This document shows positions 14,500-23,036 of a DNA stretch of 64,000 bases, piece by piece; positions within the stretch are counted from its first letter, which is position 1, and the number at the start of each line of letters is the position of its first letter. The notes under the pieces are model-generated. The model searched no databases and had not been told where the DNA came from. It was given only the letters and a program-made list of their open reading frames with translations. This stretch comes from Bacillota bacterium (lineage in GTDB: Bacteria; Bacillota; Clostridia; Christensenellales; DTU072). Location of the stretch: assembly GCA_023394875.1 (NCBI GenBank), contig JAEXAB010000004.1:248001-312000 (forward strand), in the 5' to 3' direction. Position numbers and translations under genes: made by a program.

Positions 14500-16761
14500 C
14501 TATCCTCCTTGGTTAATAAATTCTATTTTGTTGTCTTCAAGCTTAACTCTCACTGTGATATTTTTAAGTCCGTTTCGTAATATTTCTTCGCTAAGCTTAT
14601 CTTCAAGCGCCGTTTCTATGGTTCTTTGCAGTGGTCGCGCTCCGTATAATATGTCAAAAGAGGTTTCCGTCAGAAACTGCGCAACCTCTTTGTCAACAAT
14701 AAGTTTTATTCCTTTTTCATTATACAATATTTCCTTTAGCCTGCCTACTAGTAAATTCGCTATTTGCAATAAATTTTCCTTGCTAAGTTCATTAAATACT
14801 ACAACGTTGTCAATTCTATTTAAGAACTCCGGTCTTAACGTTTTCTTAAGCTCTTCCAAAATTATATCTTTCCTCTTTTCTTTTTGAGAATCGCTACTGG
14901 TAGCAAAACCGATACTGGTGGATTTATTGAGTAATTCCACCCCGATATTGCCCGTCATAATAATAATGGTATTCTTAAAATCCACCAACCTACCCTTGGC
15001 GTCGGTTATTCTGCCGTCGTCAAGGACTTGTAATAATACGTTATAAACATCGATATGCGCTTTTTCCAGTTCATCAAGCAAAATTACTGCGTAGGGCTTT
15101 CTTCTGACCGCTTCGGTAAGCAGTCCCCCTTCTTCATACCCAACGTAACCGGGAGACGCTCCGATTAGTCTTGCCACAGAGGATTTTTCCATATATTCGC
15201 TCATGTCAAAACGAATAAGGGCGTTTTCACTTCCGAACAAAAACTCCGCCAGAGCCTTGGCTGTTTCGGTTTTACCCACACCGCTTCCCCCTAAGAAAAT
15301 AAAAGAACCTATTGGGCGTTTGGAATCTTTTAGTCCCGCTCTTGCCCGCCTTATTGTTTTACAGATTACCGATACCGCTTCCGATTGACCGATTATGCGC
15401 TTGTTTAATTCTTCTTCCATATTCATAAGGCGCATCGTCTGCTCTTTGTCAAGCTCTGTTACCGGTATCGCAGTCATTTCTTCAATAATTTCCAAAATAT
15501 CTTTCTTGGTAAGTTTAAGTTTTTTCGCTTTGGTTTTTATAGTAATTTTTTTACTACAAGCCTCGTCCAACACGTCTATTGCCTTATCCGGCAAATAGCG
15601 GTCGGTTATATATCTGTTGGAAAACGTAGCCGCTGCTACAATTGTTTCATCGGGAATGATAATGTTGTGGTGTTTTTCTAAGCTGGCTTTAACTCCGCGC
15701 AGAATTTTTATGGTGTCTTCAACACTAGCTTCCTTGACGTCGATTACCATAAAACGCCGCTCTAACGCAGGGTCGCTCTCTATAAACTTCCTATACTCTC
15801 CGATTGTGGTCGCTCCTATTGTGGGGAACTTGTCGGAAAGCAGATACGGCTTTATTATATTGGCTATATTAAAACTCCCGTCGTTGCCTCCCGCTCCCGA
15901 TATAGAATGGATTTCGTCAATAAAAAGTATTATATTCTGCTGTTCAAGGGCGTTAAAAAGGAGTTTTAATTTTTCTTCCATATCTCCGCGGTATCTGGTA
16001 CCCGACATAATGTTGGTAAGATTTAAGGAAAATATAGTCTTATTTTTTAAGAAGTCGGGAACGTTGTTTTTAACGATTTTTTGGGCAAGCCCTTCTATCA
16101 ACGCAGTTTTACCCACTCCCGATTCTCCAATAATCATGGGATTGTTCTTTTTTCTGCGGGAAAGAATCTGAATTATACGGGCAATTTCCTTTTCTCTGCC
16201 GATAATATCGTCTATTTTGTTTTCTTTGGCTTTTGCGGTAAGGTCTACGCCGTTTTCTATCAAAATATCGGGCAGTGAGGTTTTTATCTCCGTCGGTGCG
16301 TCTTTTGTTATCTTTTCTTTGGGTGTAGACGCAGGTTCCTGCCCTATTTTGTTATAGCTCATAGCGTTGACTATGGACAGAACTTTTGCGTAATCAATTT
16401 CGTATCTATTGAGAATTTTGGCGGCAAGAGTGTTCTTAAAAAAGCAAATCGCAAGCAAAATATGCTGGGTGTCGACCTCATTGTATCCTAGTTTTTCCGA
16501 AGCCTTATCGGCATATTCCAAAATACTGACAGCGACCTCAGAAAAACCCGCTTTATTTAGCGGATCCGATGTTTTTATAAGATAACTGCTGGATACTTCG
16601 GCGGAAAAACCTAGGCAGTGCAAAATTTCCGCCGCATAGCAGTTTTCCACGTTTGCCAAAGCCGCCAAGAGATGATACGATTCTATTGCGTTGCCTGACT
16701 GCGAAGCAAAGGTCTCGGCTAAATCCAAGACCTTTTTACATTTGACGGTGTACCTTTTCAT
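14500..16761 (-). CDS. clpC: Clp ATPase (ClpC/ClpA type) without a UVR middle domain
   Basis: 753 residues, shorter than usual ClpC (about 810-850). The N-terminal Clp repeat domain (1-~140) is followed by two AAA+ modules: Walker A GESGVGKTA near 215 and GGSGVGKTE near 494, Walker B LFIDEIHSI and ILLDELEKA. The SIGFAT loop in the second module suits docking to ClpP. Where ClpC normally carries the coiled UVR/M domain that binds MecA or McsB, this protein passes almost directly from KITIKTKAKKLKLTKKD to TAIPVTEL. Its ribosome site GGGGGAGG touches the ATG, which is unusually close. No CtsR repressor gene or box was seen. Confidence 0.88.
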   Translation of the reverse strand: MKRYTVKCKKVLDLAETFASQSGNAIESYHLLAALANVENCYAAEILHCLGFSAEVSSSYLIKTSDPLNKAGFSEVAVSILEYADKASEKLGYNEVDTQHILLAICFFKNTLAAKILNRYEIDYAKVLSIVNAMSYNKIGQEPASTPKEKITKDAPTEIKTSLPDILIENGVDLTAKAKENKIDDIIGREKEIARIIQILSRRKKNNPMIIGESGVGKTALIEGLAQKIVKNNVPDFLKNKTIFSLNLTNIMSGTRYRGDMEEKLKLLFNALEQQNIILFIDEIHSISGAGGNDGSFNIANIIKPYLLSDKFPTIGATTIGEYRKFIESDPALERRFMVIDVKEASVEDTIKILRGVKASLEKHHNIIIPDETIVAAATFSNRYITDRYLPDKAIDVLDEACSKKITIKTKAKKLKLTKKDILEIIEEMTAIPVTELDKEQTMRLMNMEEELNKRIIGQSEAVSVICKTIRRARAGLKDSKRPIGSFIFLGGSGVGKTETAKALAEFLFGSENALIRFDMSEYMEKSSVARLIGASPGYVGYEEGGLLTEAVRRKPYAVILLDELEKAHIDVYNVLLQVLDDGRITDAKGRLVDFKNTIIIMTGNIGVELLNKSTSIGFATSSDSQKEKRKDIILEELKKTLRPEFLNRIDNVVVFNELSKENLLQIANLLVGRLKEILYNEKGIKLIVDKEVAQFLTETSFDILYGARPLQRTIETALEDKLSEEILRNGLKNITVRVKLEDNKIEFINQGG

Positions 16762-16801
16762 CCTCCCCCTGGCTAATAATACTACTATTATTATATTCTT
16801 A

Positions 16802-17677
16802 TCAAATAGTATCTATTATTTCCTTGAGGTAAGATTTTAACCCTTTGTTAATTTCTTCGTTGCGTAAAGCGTATTCAATATTTGCCTTGATATAACCAAG
16901 CTTATCGCCGATATCATAACGCTTTCCGTCAAAGGTGTACGCAAAAACCGCCGTTTCCTTTGCCATAAGCTCTATTGCCGTGGAAAGATAAATTTCTCCG
17001 TTGGGAGCGGGCGGCGTTATATCGATATAATGGAAAATATCGGGAGTCAACACAAAACGACCCAAACTTGTCAACCTTGACGGCAACTCCTCTATCTTTG
17101 GCTTTTCCTTAAAACCAAGAAGTTCGGTATACTTACCCTTAACTTTACCCGGAACCACAACGCCGTATTTAGGACATTCTTCCCTAGGCTGTTCCTGCAC
17201 TCCCACCACCGTACTTTTTGTAGTAGTATAGGCTTCTATCATTTGTTTCGTGACAGGAAAATCGGGATTGTAAATAACGTCGTCGCCGAACAATACGGCA
17301 AACGGCTCATCGCCTACAAAGCTTTTACAAAGGTCAATAGCCTTGCCCGTACCTAACATTTCTTTCTGTCTGACGTAGCAGATATTTACCTTATCAAGTA
17401 GGTAGTTCATTTTCTCTATATCTTGAGTTTTTCCCGCTTTTGCCAAGGCGTATTCTACCTCAATATTGCGGTCAAAGTGGTCGGCAATGTTGTTTTTATT
17501 TCTCCCCAAAATAATACAAACGTCGGTAATGCCGCTTAAAGCGCATTCCTCTACAATATACTGAATACTGGGCACGTCGACTATGGGCAGCATTTCTTTA
17601 GGCATAGCTTTTGTTGCCGGTAAAAAACGCGTTCCGAAACCCGCAGCGGGAATAATAGCTTTTTTTACTTGTTTCAC
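16802..17677 (-). CDS. galU: UTP-glucose-1-phosphate uridylyltransferase
   Basis: About 291 residues from a GTG start. It makes UDP-glucose for envelope sugars. Motifs are KKAIIPAAGFGTRFLPATKAMPKEM (the nucleotide-binding loop), FAVLFGDDVIY, GVVVPG, LLGFKEKP and the C-terminal DIGDKLGYIKANIEYAL. A TTG two codons upstream is possible, but the AAGGAG site is better spaced for the GTG. It is the first gene of the galU-clpC-hpf-isomerase-pgi-thiN run. Confidence 0.94.
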   Translation of the reverse strand: MKQVKKAIIPAAGFGTRFLPATKAMPKEMLPIVDVPSIQYIVEECALSGITDVCIILGRNKNNIADHFDRNIEVEYALAKAGKTQDIEKMNYLLDKVNICYVRQKEMLGTGKAIDLCKSFVGDEPFAVLFGDDVIYNPDFPVTKQMIEAYTTTKSTVVGVQEQPREECPKYGVVVPGKVKGKYTELLGFKEKPKIEELPSRLTSLGRFVLTPDIFHYIDITPPAPNGEIYLSTAIELMAKETAVFAYTFDGKRYDIGDKLGYIKANIEYALRNEEINKGLKSYLKEIIDTI

Positions 17678-17716
17678 AAACAAATTCTCCTTGAGTAATT
17701 TTTTTCCAACATACTT

Positions 17717-17745
17717 AGTATATTATAAAAACTTATCAATAGCAA
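17717..17745 (-). promoter_or_regulatory. Predicted promoter of the galU run
   Basis: TTGCTA (17745-17740) and TATACT (17722-17717) on the minus strand, 17 bases apart, with AAGGAG and the GTG start about 30-40 bases downstream. Confidence 0.55.
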
Positions 17746-17768
17746 GGCTAATTTTTGTTTCAAATATA

Positions 17769-17797
17769 TTGACATTTTTTTTGTGTTAGTATATTAT
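17769..17797 (+). promoter_or_regulatory. Predicted promoter of the tRNA-Leu pair
   Basis: TTGACA (17769-17774) and TATTAT (17792-17797) are 17 bases apart. Transcription would begin only a few bases before the first tRNA. Confidence 0.8.
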
Positions 17798-17807
17798 ATA
17801 ATAGCTT

Positions 17808-17890
17808 GCGAGGGTGGCGGAATTGGCAGACGCGTATGATTCAGGTTCATATTGGAGACAGTGAGGGTTCAAGTCCCTTCCCTCGTACCA
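17808..17890 (+). tRNA. tRNA-Leu (anticodon CAG)
   Basis: The acceptor stem GCGAGGG pairs with CCCTCGT, the D arm is GCGGAATTGGCAGACGC, the anticodon stem is TATGA/TCATA with loop TTCAGGT (anticodon at 17842-17844), then a class II variable arm and a TTCAAGT T loop follow. The 3' CCA is encoded. It reads CUG codons. A second tRNA-Leu follows after 18 bases. Confidence 0.95.
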
Positions 17891-17908
17891 AGTGAAACCA
17901 AAAAATAT

Positions 17909-17992
17909 GTGGTCGTGGCGGAACAGGCAGACGCGTACGTTTGAGGGGCGTATGGTTTCACCGTATGGGTTCAAGTCCCATCGACCACACCA
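17909..17992 (+). tRNA. tRNA-Leu (anticodon GAG)
   Basis: The acceptor stem GTGGTCG pairs with CGACCAC, the D arm is GCGGAACAGGCAGACGC, the anticodon stem is TACGT/GCGTA with loop TTGAGGG (anticodon at 17943-17945), and there is a long class II variable arm, TTCAAGT T loop and encoded CCA. It reads CUC and CUU. It is co-transcribed with the CAG isoacceptor. Confidence 0.95.
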
Positions 17993-17997
17993 ACCAT

Positions 17998-18028
17998 AAA
18001 AATAGCGCATTTTCATGCGCTATTTTTT
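17998..18028 (+). terminator. Terminator of the tRNA-Leu pair
   Basis: A 10-bp stem (AATAGCGCAT with ATGCGCTATT) and 4-base loop are followed by a T-run, 6 bases after the second tRNA. Confidence 0.9.
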
Positions 18029-18036
18029 ACTGTTGA

Positions 18037-18074
18037 CAAAAACCACTTTTTTCAGAGTGGTTTTTGCATTTTTT
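18037..18074 (+). terminator. Second, back-up intrinsic terminator
   Basis: An 11-bp perfect stem (CAAAAACCACT with its complement) has an 8-base loop and is followed by CATTTTTT. It is tandem to the previous terminator. The remaining 150 bases to birA (18075-18223) are very AT-rich and hold nothing I can name. Confidence 0.8.
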
Positions 18075-18223
18075 AGTTTTGAAATGAAATTTTTTTGAAA
18101 ATTGCAAATGGAATATTTATTTTTTTAATAAAACTTATGTTATGTTAATACTGTTTTTTTACGGTGTAAATACAAAAATTGAATTTTATTCAAATTTATT
18201 TTTTGTTAAAAATTGAAATAATT

Positions 18224-19201
18224 TTATAATCTGGTAATTACTCTTGCCTCTCCGCTGGATAAATACTCTTCCCCTGTATCAGTTATTACTATCAAACGAC
18301 CTTTGTCGTCAATGCCCCTAACTATGCCGCAAGCGGTTTTATTTTCACCTTGATATATATCGACCTCTTTATTAATAAGATATTGTTTGCTTTTATAGTA
18401 TTCCAAAAAATTTTTTGAGGGCATTTCGTAATAATGCTTGCGAATATTTTCAATAACGTCAGCAATAAATTTGTTTTTTTGACTTGCCGATAATTTTTTA
18501 TCAAATAAGGGGGCAACTATGTCGGAAAGTTCAGTAGGATAGCCGTTTTCGGGCTTAAAGAGATTAATACCAATTCCCACCACCAAATATTCAAAAGCGC
18601 CCTCTTCTACGTTGAGAGAGCCTTCGCTAAGTATCCCCGACACCTTTTTATTACCTTTATAAATATCGTTTACCCATTTGATTTTTAGGTCAAGTCCATA
18701 TTTTTCTTCCAAAACTTCGGTAACTGCCGCGGCTGTCATAATGGTAATCATAGAGGCGTCTTCTATAAGAAATTTCGGACGAAGAAGTATGCTCAAATAT
18801 ACCCCGCAGCCTTTGGGAGAATAAAAACTGCGCCTCTGACGGCCTTTACCCTGCGTTTGATGCTCAGCAACAATGACCGACCATTCTTTGCCGCCTTTTT
18901 TTGCAATATCTATCAATAAATCGTTGGTGGAAGTCGTTTCTTTAATGACGTCTATAAAAAATTTATCGGGTTCGTTCAAAAAAATGTTTATCCCAAAACT
19001 GCTTATCGTGTCTGTATCTAGAGAAAGACAATAACCTTTATTGGATAAACAGATTATTTCGTGTCCGTCTTCTTTTAAGGTGTTTATTGCCTTCCAGATT
19101 GCATTCCTTGTAACAGAAAACTCATCGGCTAAAGATTGTCCCGAAAGATACTGCCCTTGACTAACAATTAATTTATTAAGAACCTTGTCTTTGAGTTTCA
19201 T
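18224..19201 (-). CDS. birA: Biotin-protein ligase with biotin-operon repressor domain
   Basis: 325 residues in the two-part BirA layout. The N-terminal ~65 residues form a winged helix (QSLADEFSVTRNAIWKAINTLKEDG). The ligase core has TTSTNDLL, the biotinyl-AMP loop QGKGRQRRSFYS, GVYLSILLRP, and KWVNDIYKGNKKVSGIL, followed by a C-terminal SH3-like domain (VDIYQGE through GIDDKGRLIV). It attaches biotin to carboxylase subunits and may repress biotin genes. No biotin synthesis or carboxylase genes are in the window. It ends the 25066-18224 run and has a weak ribosome site. Confidence 0.94.
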   Translation of the reverse strand: MKLKDKVLNKLIVSQGQYLSGQSLADEFSVTRNAIWKAINTLKEDGHEIICLSNKGYCLSLDTDTISSFGINIFLNEPDKFFIDVIKETTSTNDLLIDIAKKGGKEWSVIVAEHQTQGKGRQRRSFYSPKGCGVYLSILLRPKFLIEDASMITIMTAAAVTEVLEEKYGLDLKIKWVNDIYKGNKKVSGILSEGSLNVEEGAFEYLVVGIGINLFKPENGYPTELSDIVAPLFDKKLSASQKNKFIADVIENIRKHYYEMPSKNFLEYYKSKQYLINKEVDIYQGENKTACGIVRGIDDKGRLIVITDTGEEYLSSGEARVITRL

Positions 19202-19206
19202 TTGGA

Positions 19207-20145
19207 CTAGTTTACCACGTTAATAGGCTCTCCGTCTAAGAATTTTTTAATATTCTGCGCCGTTATATCCAAAAGTCTGCCTCTTGCCTCACTGCTTGCC
19301 CATGCTATATGCGGAGTTATTACCGTGTTCTTGGCTCTAAGGAGATTGTTACTCTCTTTGGGTGGCTCTTCGCTCAAAACGTCGGCGCCGAAACCTGCAA
19401 TTTTATCATTATTTAGAGCGTAAGCGACGGCGTCTTCATCGATAAGCCCGCCTCTAGCGGTATTTATTATTATCGCGCTTTTTTTCATCAAAGCGATTGC
19501 TTCCTTATTTATCATTTTTTTGTTGCTTTCGGTAAGTGGACAATGCAAAGTGATAATGTCCGACCTAGTGTACAATTCTTCTAAGCTTACGCAACACTCA
19601 TAGGGTGTTCTGTTATAAACAAGCACCTGCATTCCGAAGGCTTCGGCAATTTTTGCTACGGCTTTTCCTATGCTTCCGTATCCAATGATACCGATAACTT
19701 TATTTTTTAATTCAATAATCGGGGTTAAACACAGACAGAAATCTTTAGCGTTACACCATTCGTAATTATATACCGCTCTGCCGTGCAAACCGCTTTGGGC
19801 GCATAGTTCTAAAATCAAGGCAAAGGTATGTTGGGCAACGCTGTCTGTACTGTAAGCGGGTACGTTACTTACAATAACGTTTCTTTGTCTTGCATAATCG
19901 CAGTCAACGACATTGTAGCCGGTAGCAAGCACCGAAACAAACTTTAGTTCGGGAGAAGAATCAATAACGTCCTTGTCGATAATTACCTTATTGGTAAGTA
20001 TAATTTCCGCTCCTTTTATTCTCTCCTTTACAAGTTCCTTTGGGGTATGTTCGTAACAAGCAAAATCTCCGAAATTTTTCAAAAAGTCGAAGTTCTTGTC
20101 CTTTTGCATAACCGCGCTGCCGTCTAAAACTACAATTTTCGTCAT
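19207..20145 (-). CDS. D-2-hydroxyacid dehydrogenase, glycerate dehydrogenase-like
   Basis: 312 residues from the ATG after a GAGGTAATT site; the frame extends 7 codons further, but that would bury the ribosome site. The NAD-binding motif VIGIIGYGSIGKAVAKIA is in mid-protein. Catalytic features include INTARGGLIDE with the Arg, GADVLSEEPP with the Glu, and TPHIAWAS with the His. The family reduces 2-oxoacids such as hydroxypyruvate. It follows the SCP2-like/transketolase block but is separated from it by a 13-bp hairpin (20163-20194), so membership of that pathway is only suggestive. Confidence 0.9.
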   Translation of the reverse strand: MTKIVVLDGSAVMQKDKNFDFLKNFGDFACYEHTPKELVKERIKGAEIILTNKVIIDKDVIDSSPELKFVSVLATGYNVVDCDYARQRNVIVSNVPAYSTDSVAQHTFALILELCAQSGLHGRAVYNYEWCNAKDFCLCLTPIIELKNKVIGIIGYGSIGKAVAKIAEAFGMQVLVYNRTPYECCVSLEELYTRSDIITLHCPLTESNKKMINKEAIALMKKSAIIINTARGGLIDEDAVAYALNNDKIAGFGADVLSEEPPKESNNLLRAKNTVITPHIAWASSEARGRLLDITAQNIKKFLDGEPINVVN

Positions 20146-20162
20146 AATTACCTCATAAACGA

Positions 20163-20194
20163 ACAAGAATGGGAAGGTTAGTTCCCATTCTTGT
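20163..20194. other. Perfect 13-bp hairpin between the SCP2-like and dehydrogenase genes
   Basis: ACAAGAATGGGAA and its complement flank a 6-base loop. In the reading direction (minus) it is not followed by a T-run, and the dehydrogenase ribosome site comes soon after it. It may be a processing or stabilising element, or a weak terminator. Confidence 0.65.
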
Positions 20195-20212
20195 CAAGAT
20201 ACTTAATTTGTT

Positions 20213-21049
20213 TTATTTGTCCAAATATTGGGCTTGGGCGTAATAGCCTACCGTCATCATCAGATTGCCTAGTGAGCCGCCAAACTCAGGCGCGCCTTCA
20301 ATGGTAAGGAAACCTTGTTTGATATACTCTATCATATCACCTTTGGACATAAGTATATCCAACGCATGTAAGGGAGTATCAAAACGCATGGTAAGGAAGG
20401 GCTTGCATCTAGGATACGCTCCGCGTCCCGATTTTGTTTCTCCGCCTCTGACTCTCAGCCAAGCTTGTAAGTCGTCATAGCCTGTAACCGCATAAGCGTA
20501 AGCTCTGTCGGGGCTGCTTTCTGTAAACTTCTTAACTTCGGGATGTTCAACTTTGTTAAGCTGACTGATTCCGCTACTTAGTAGATAGAAATACAGTTTA
20601 ACAAGCATCGTTTGGTCTTCCAACTTTTCGGGAGCGTCCTTGGCTTGTAACAAGCCAGCCATACGAAGCAAAGTAAGCAATATTGCAACAAACTTGCCAA
20701 AGTTTTTTAATACGCCTTTCATCTTAGGCAAAGGCATACCTTTTCCGCTAAAGAAAAGTATGAACTTATTAACCGTAGGAAATTCCAACTCTATGTCGGG
20801 CGATGGGTGACTTTCTCCCACAAAAACCGTCCATTTGCCGTCTTCCACAACGTAATGTGTAGCCAGTTTACCCGTCTTTTTGAATTCGTCCGATAAAACG
20901 CTTATTTGGAAAACAAAGCTTTTCCCTTTGAATTTATCGGCAAATTTTTGTTCAGTTTCGGCTATCACCTTAACCAACGGCAACGCAGAGAAGAAAAATA
21001 TACGGAGTGCATATTTATCATCCTTCGTCATCATAATTTTATCTGCCAT
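20213..21049 (-). CDS. Tandem SCP2-like domain protein B
   Basis: 278 residues from MADKIMMTKDD, with a GAGGTG site just after the transketolase stop. I see two copies of an SCP2-like pattern: residues near 75-130 (DIELEFPTVNKFILFFSG then MPLPKMKGVLKNFGKF) and near 225-270 (FLTMRFDTPLHALDILMSKGD then FLTIEGAPEFGGSLGNLM). SCP2 domains have a hydrophobic pocket for lipids or other apolar ligands. No signal peptide is seen. A second protein of similar build (24314-25066) opens the same run. The function is unknown and the family assignment is by pattern. Confidence 0.6.
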   Translation of the reverse strand: MADKIMMTKDDKYALRIFFFSALPLVKVIAETEQKFADKFKGKSFVFQISVLSDEFKKTGKLATHYVVEDGKWTVFVGESHPSPDIELEFPTVNKFILFFSGKGMPLPKMKGVLKNFGKFVAILLTLLRMAGLLQAKDAPEKLEDQTMLVKLYFYLLSSGISQLNKVEHPEVKKFTESSPDRAYAYAVTGYDDLQAWLRVRGGETKSGRGAYPRCKPFLTMRFDTPLHALDILMSKGDMIEYIKQGFLTIEGAPEFGGSLGNLMMTVGYYAQAQYLDK

Positions 21050-21050
21050 T

Positions 21051-22139
21051 TTACACCTCGTCAGTCCAGTTTTCGCCCGAAGGTATAATTCTTCCTCCAC
21101 TAGCAGCTGTTGCTACGCCGCTTTGAACGCCGATTTTGGTACCGCTAACGGCGTCTTTTTCAAATTCGGCATTAACAAGTTCCATAACGTTTTTGACTAT
21201 GCCGGCCGCGTCAATTTCGTACATTGCCATCAAGTCTTCATGTAAGCCGATAGCTGAGAAGTGGTCTTGTAATCCAAGTTTCTTGAATGCGCAAGCCATA
21301 CCGCTTTCTACGACTACTTCGCCTACCGCGCTTCCTAGACCGCCGATAACGGTGTGGTCTTCTACGGTAACTATTCTTCGTGTATCCTTAACTGCCTTAA
21401 TAATAGCTTCTCTGTCGATAGGCTTAATTGTGTGCATGTTAAGTACGCGCGCCGAAATCTTGTGGTCGAATTCCAATATCTTAGCTGCCTGTATTGCCTG
21501 ATATACGCAAGAACCGCAAGCGATTATGGTAATATCGGTTCCGTCAGTCATCTGAACGGCTTTTCCTACTTCAAATCCGTAATCGTCGGTGTTGTATACA
21601 GTTTGGTCAAAACCACGGTTAATTCTGATATAGAACGGACCGGGGGTGTTTGCTGCCGCTCTTACGGCTAGGCCTGTCTCAATACCGTCAGCCGGACAGA
21701 TAAGAGTCATGTTAACCAAACCTCTTACAACGGCGAAGTCTTCTATAGCGTGGTGAGTAGAACCGGCTTGTCCGAAGGACGTGCCGCCGTGAGTACCGAT
21801 AATTTTTACGTTAACGTTCTGGTAGCAGATGTCGGAGTGGATTTGGTCAAGAGAACGTAAGCTGGCGAAAACCGAAAAGCTGCTTGCAAAGGGAATAAAT
21901 CCGCATTTGGCAAGACCTGCGGCTACGCCGTACATGTTTTGTTCTGCAATACCAACGTTTATTAGTCTGTCGGGGAATTTATCGCCGAAATCACCTATTT
22001 TGGTGGAGCCTTTCAAGTCGGCTGTCAAAGCTACGATGTTGGGATTTTCCTCTCCTAATTGTGTCAAAGTTTTTCCATAAATTTCAGCGGTAGCAAGCTT
22101 GGTGCTTTCTACTGCGGTAAAAGATAATCCTCCTGCCAT
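21051..22139 (-). CDS. Transketolase-like protein, C-terminal subunit
   Basis: 362 residues covering the pyrimidine-binding and C-terminal domains of a split transketolase: LTADLKGSTKIGDFGDKFPDRLINVGIAEQNM with the catalytic Glu in GIAEQ, FVFA-type FASSFSVFASLRSLDQI, GTHGGTSFGQAGSTHHAIEDFAVVRG, and VEDHTVIGGLGSAVGEV. Such subunits are typically about 310 residues; about 40 extra residues at the C-terminus (GTKIGVQSGVATAASGG onwards) are unusual. It starts one base after the N-terminal subunit's stop codon. It should act as a heterotetramer with TPP; the sugar substrate is unknown. Confidence 0.88.
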   Translation of the reverse strand: MAGGLSFTAVESTKLATAEIYGKTLTQLGEENPNIVALTADLKGSTKIGDFGDKFPDRLINVGIAEQNMYGVAAGLAKCGFIPFASSFSVFASLRSLDQIHSDICYQNVNVKIIGTHGGTSFGQAGSTHHAIEDFAVVRGLVNMTLICPADGIETGLAVRAAANTPGPFYIRINRGFDQTVYNTDDYGFEVGKAVQMTDGTDITIIACGSCVYQAIQAAKILEFDHKISARVLNMHTIKPIDREAIIKAVKDTRRIVTVEDHTVIGGLGSAVGEVVVESGMACAFKKLGLQDHFSAIGLHEDLMAMYEIDAAGIVKNVMELVNAEFEKDAVSGTKIGVQSGVATAASGGRIIPSGENWTDEV

Positions 22140-22140
22140 G

Positions 22141-23010
22141 TTACTTGCCCTCCTTTTCTGCTACTGCTTTTCTAGCTTCATAATATTCTTGCAAATCTTT
22201 CTTTGCGGTAATATATTTGGGTTCGTCAATAGCGCCGTAGTGCCATTTGTAGTTGCCTGCCATAAAGCTTACGCCCTGACCTTTTACGGTGTCGGCTATT
22301 ATGCAAACAGGCTTGTCTTTTGCTTGTAAAGCATATTCTATAGCTTCGCAAAGCTCATCGATGCGGTGACCGTTAACTACTTTTACGTCAAAGCCGAATG
22401 CCTTCCACTTATCGGGGAACGGCTCAAGAGCCATAACGTCTTCGGTGTTGCCGTCAATCATGTTGTGATTTCTGTCAACAATGGTAATAAGGTTGGTGGC
22501 CTTAAAGTGACCGGTAGCCATAGCAGCTTCCCAAACCGAACCTTCGTCGCATTCGCCGTCGCCAAGAACCAAGAAAGTTTTGTAACTTTGTTTGCGTAGT
22601 CTTGCAGCAAGAGCCATACCCAAAGCGATACTGGAGCCGTGTCCCAAACTTCCGGTAGATGCGTCAAGTCCTTTTACTTTGTTGCTGTCAAGGTGCATTC
22701 CCAATTTGCTGCCTGTTAGGTTAAAAGTCTTTAGATCTTCTTTTTTAACTAGTCCCAAATCAGCAAACATTGATGCTAGCATAATTCCTATATGTCCCTT
22801 ACTTACTACACAACGGTCTCTGTCGGGGTCGGTAGGATTCTTCGGGTCAAAATTCATATATTTATAGTACAAAACCGTCAAAATATCAGCAGAACTGAAA
22901 CTTCCTCCGATATGTCCGCTTCCTGCCCAATATGTAGTATCCAAGCAAAGCGATCTCAAATCATTTGCCTTGTCTTCAAGACGCAGCCATTCTTGTTTTG
23001 TTAAAGCCAT
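22141..23010 (-). CDS. Transketolase-like protein, N-terminal (TPP-binding) subunit
   Basis: 289 residues. The TPP diphosphate motif GDGECDEGSVWEAAM with the downstream Asn in IVDRNHNMIDG is intact. Other transketolase signatures are AGSGHIGGSFSSADIL, DRCVVSKGHIGIMLAS, LDASTGSLGHGSSIALGMA and the C-terminal HYGAIDEPKYI region. The partner C-terminal subunit follows one base later. Split transketolases occur in Clostridia in both pentose-phosphate and specialised pathways. Its neighbours here suggest a dedicated role. Confidence 0.9.
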   Translation of the reverse strand: MALTKQEWLRLEDKANDLRSLCLDTTYWAGSGHIGGSFSSADILTVLYYKYMNFDPKNPTDPDRDRCVVSKGHIGIMLASMFADLGLVKKEDLKTFNLTGSKLGMHLDSNKVKGLDASTGSLGHGSSIALGMALAARLRKQSYKTFLVLGDGECDEGSVWEAAMATGHFKATNLITIVDRNHNMIDGNTEDVMALEPFPDKWKAFGFDVKVVNGHRIDELCEAIEYALQAKDKPVCIIADTVKGQGVSFMAGNYKWHYGAIDEPKYITAKKDLQEYYEARKAVAEKEGK

Positions 23011-23036
23011 GGTATATTAACCTCCTGATTAATTTT

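Noticed and set aside
16774..16791. CtsR operator upstream of clpC
   Set aside because: The inverted repeat AATAATA-N4-TATTATT is plain AT symmetry and does not match the CtsR heptad direct repeat.
17998..18074. A repeat array (CRISPR-like) after the tRNA genes
   Set aside because: These are two different hairpin terminators; the repeats do not recur and no cas gene is near.
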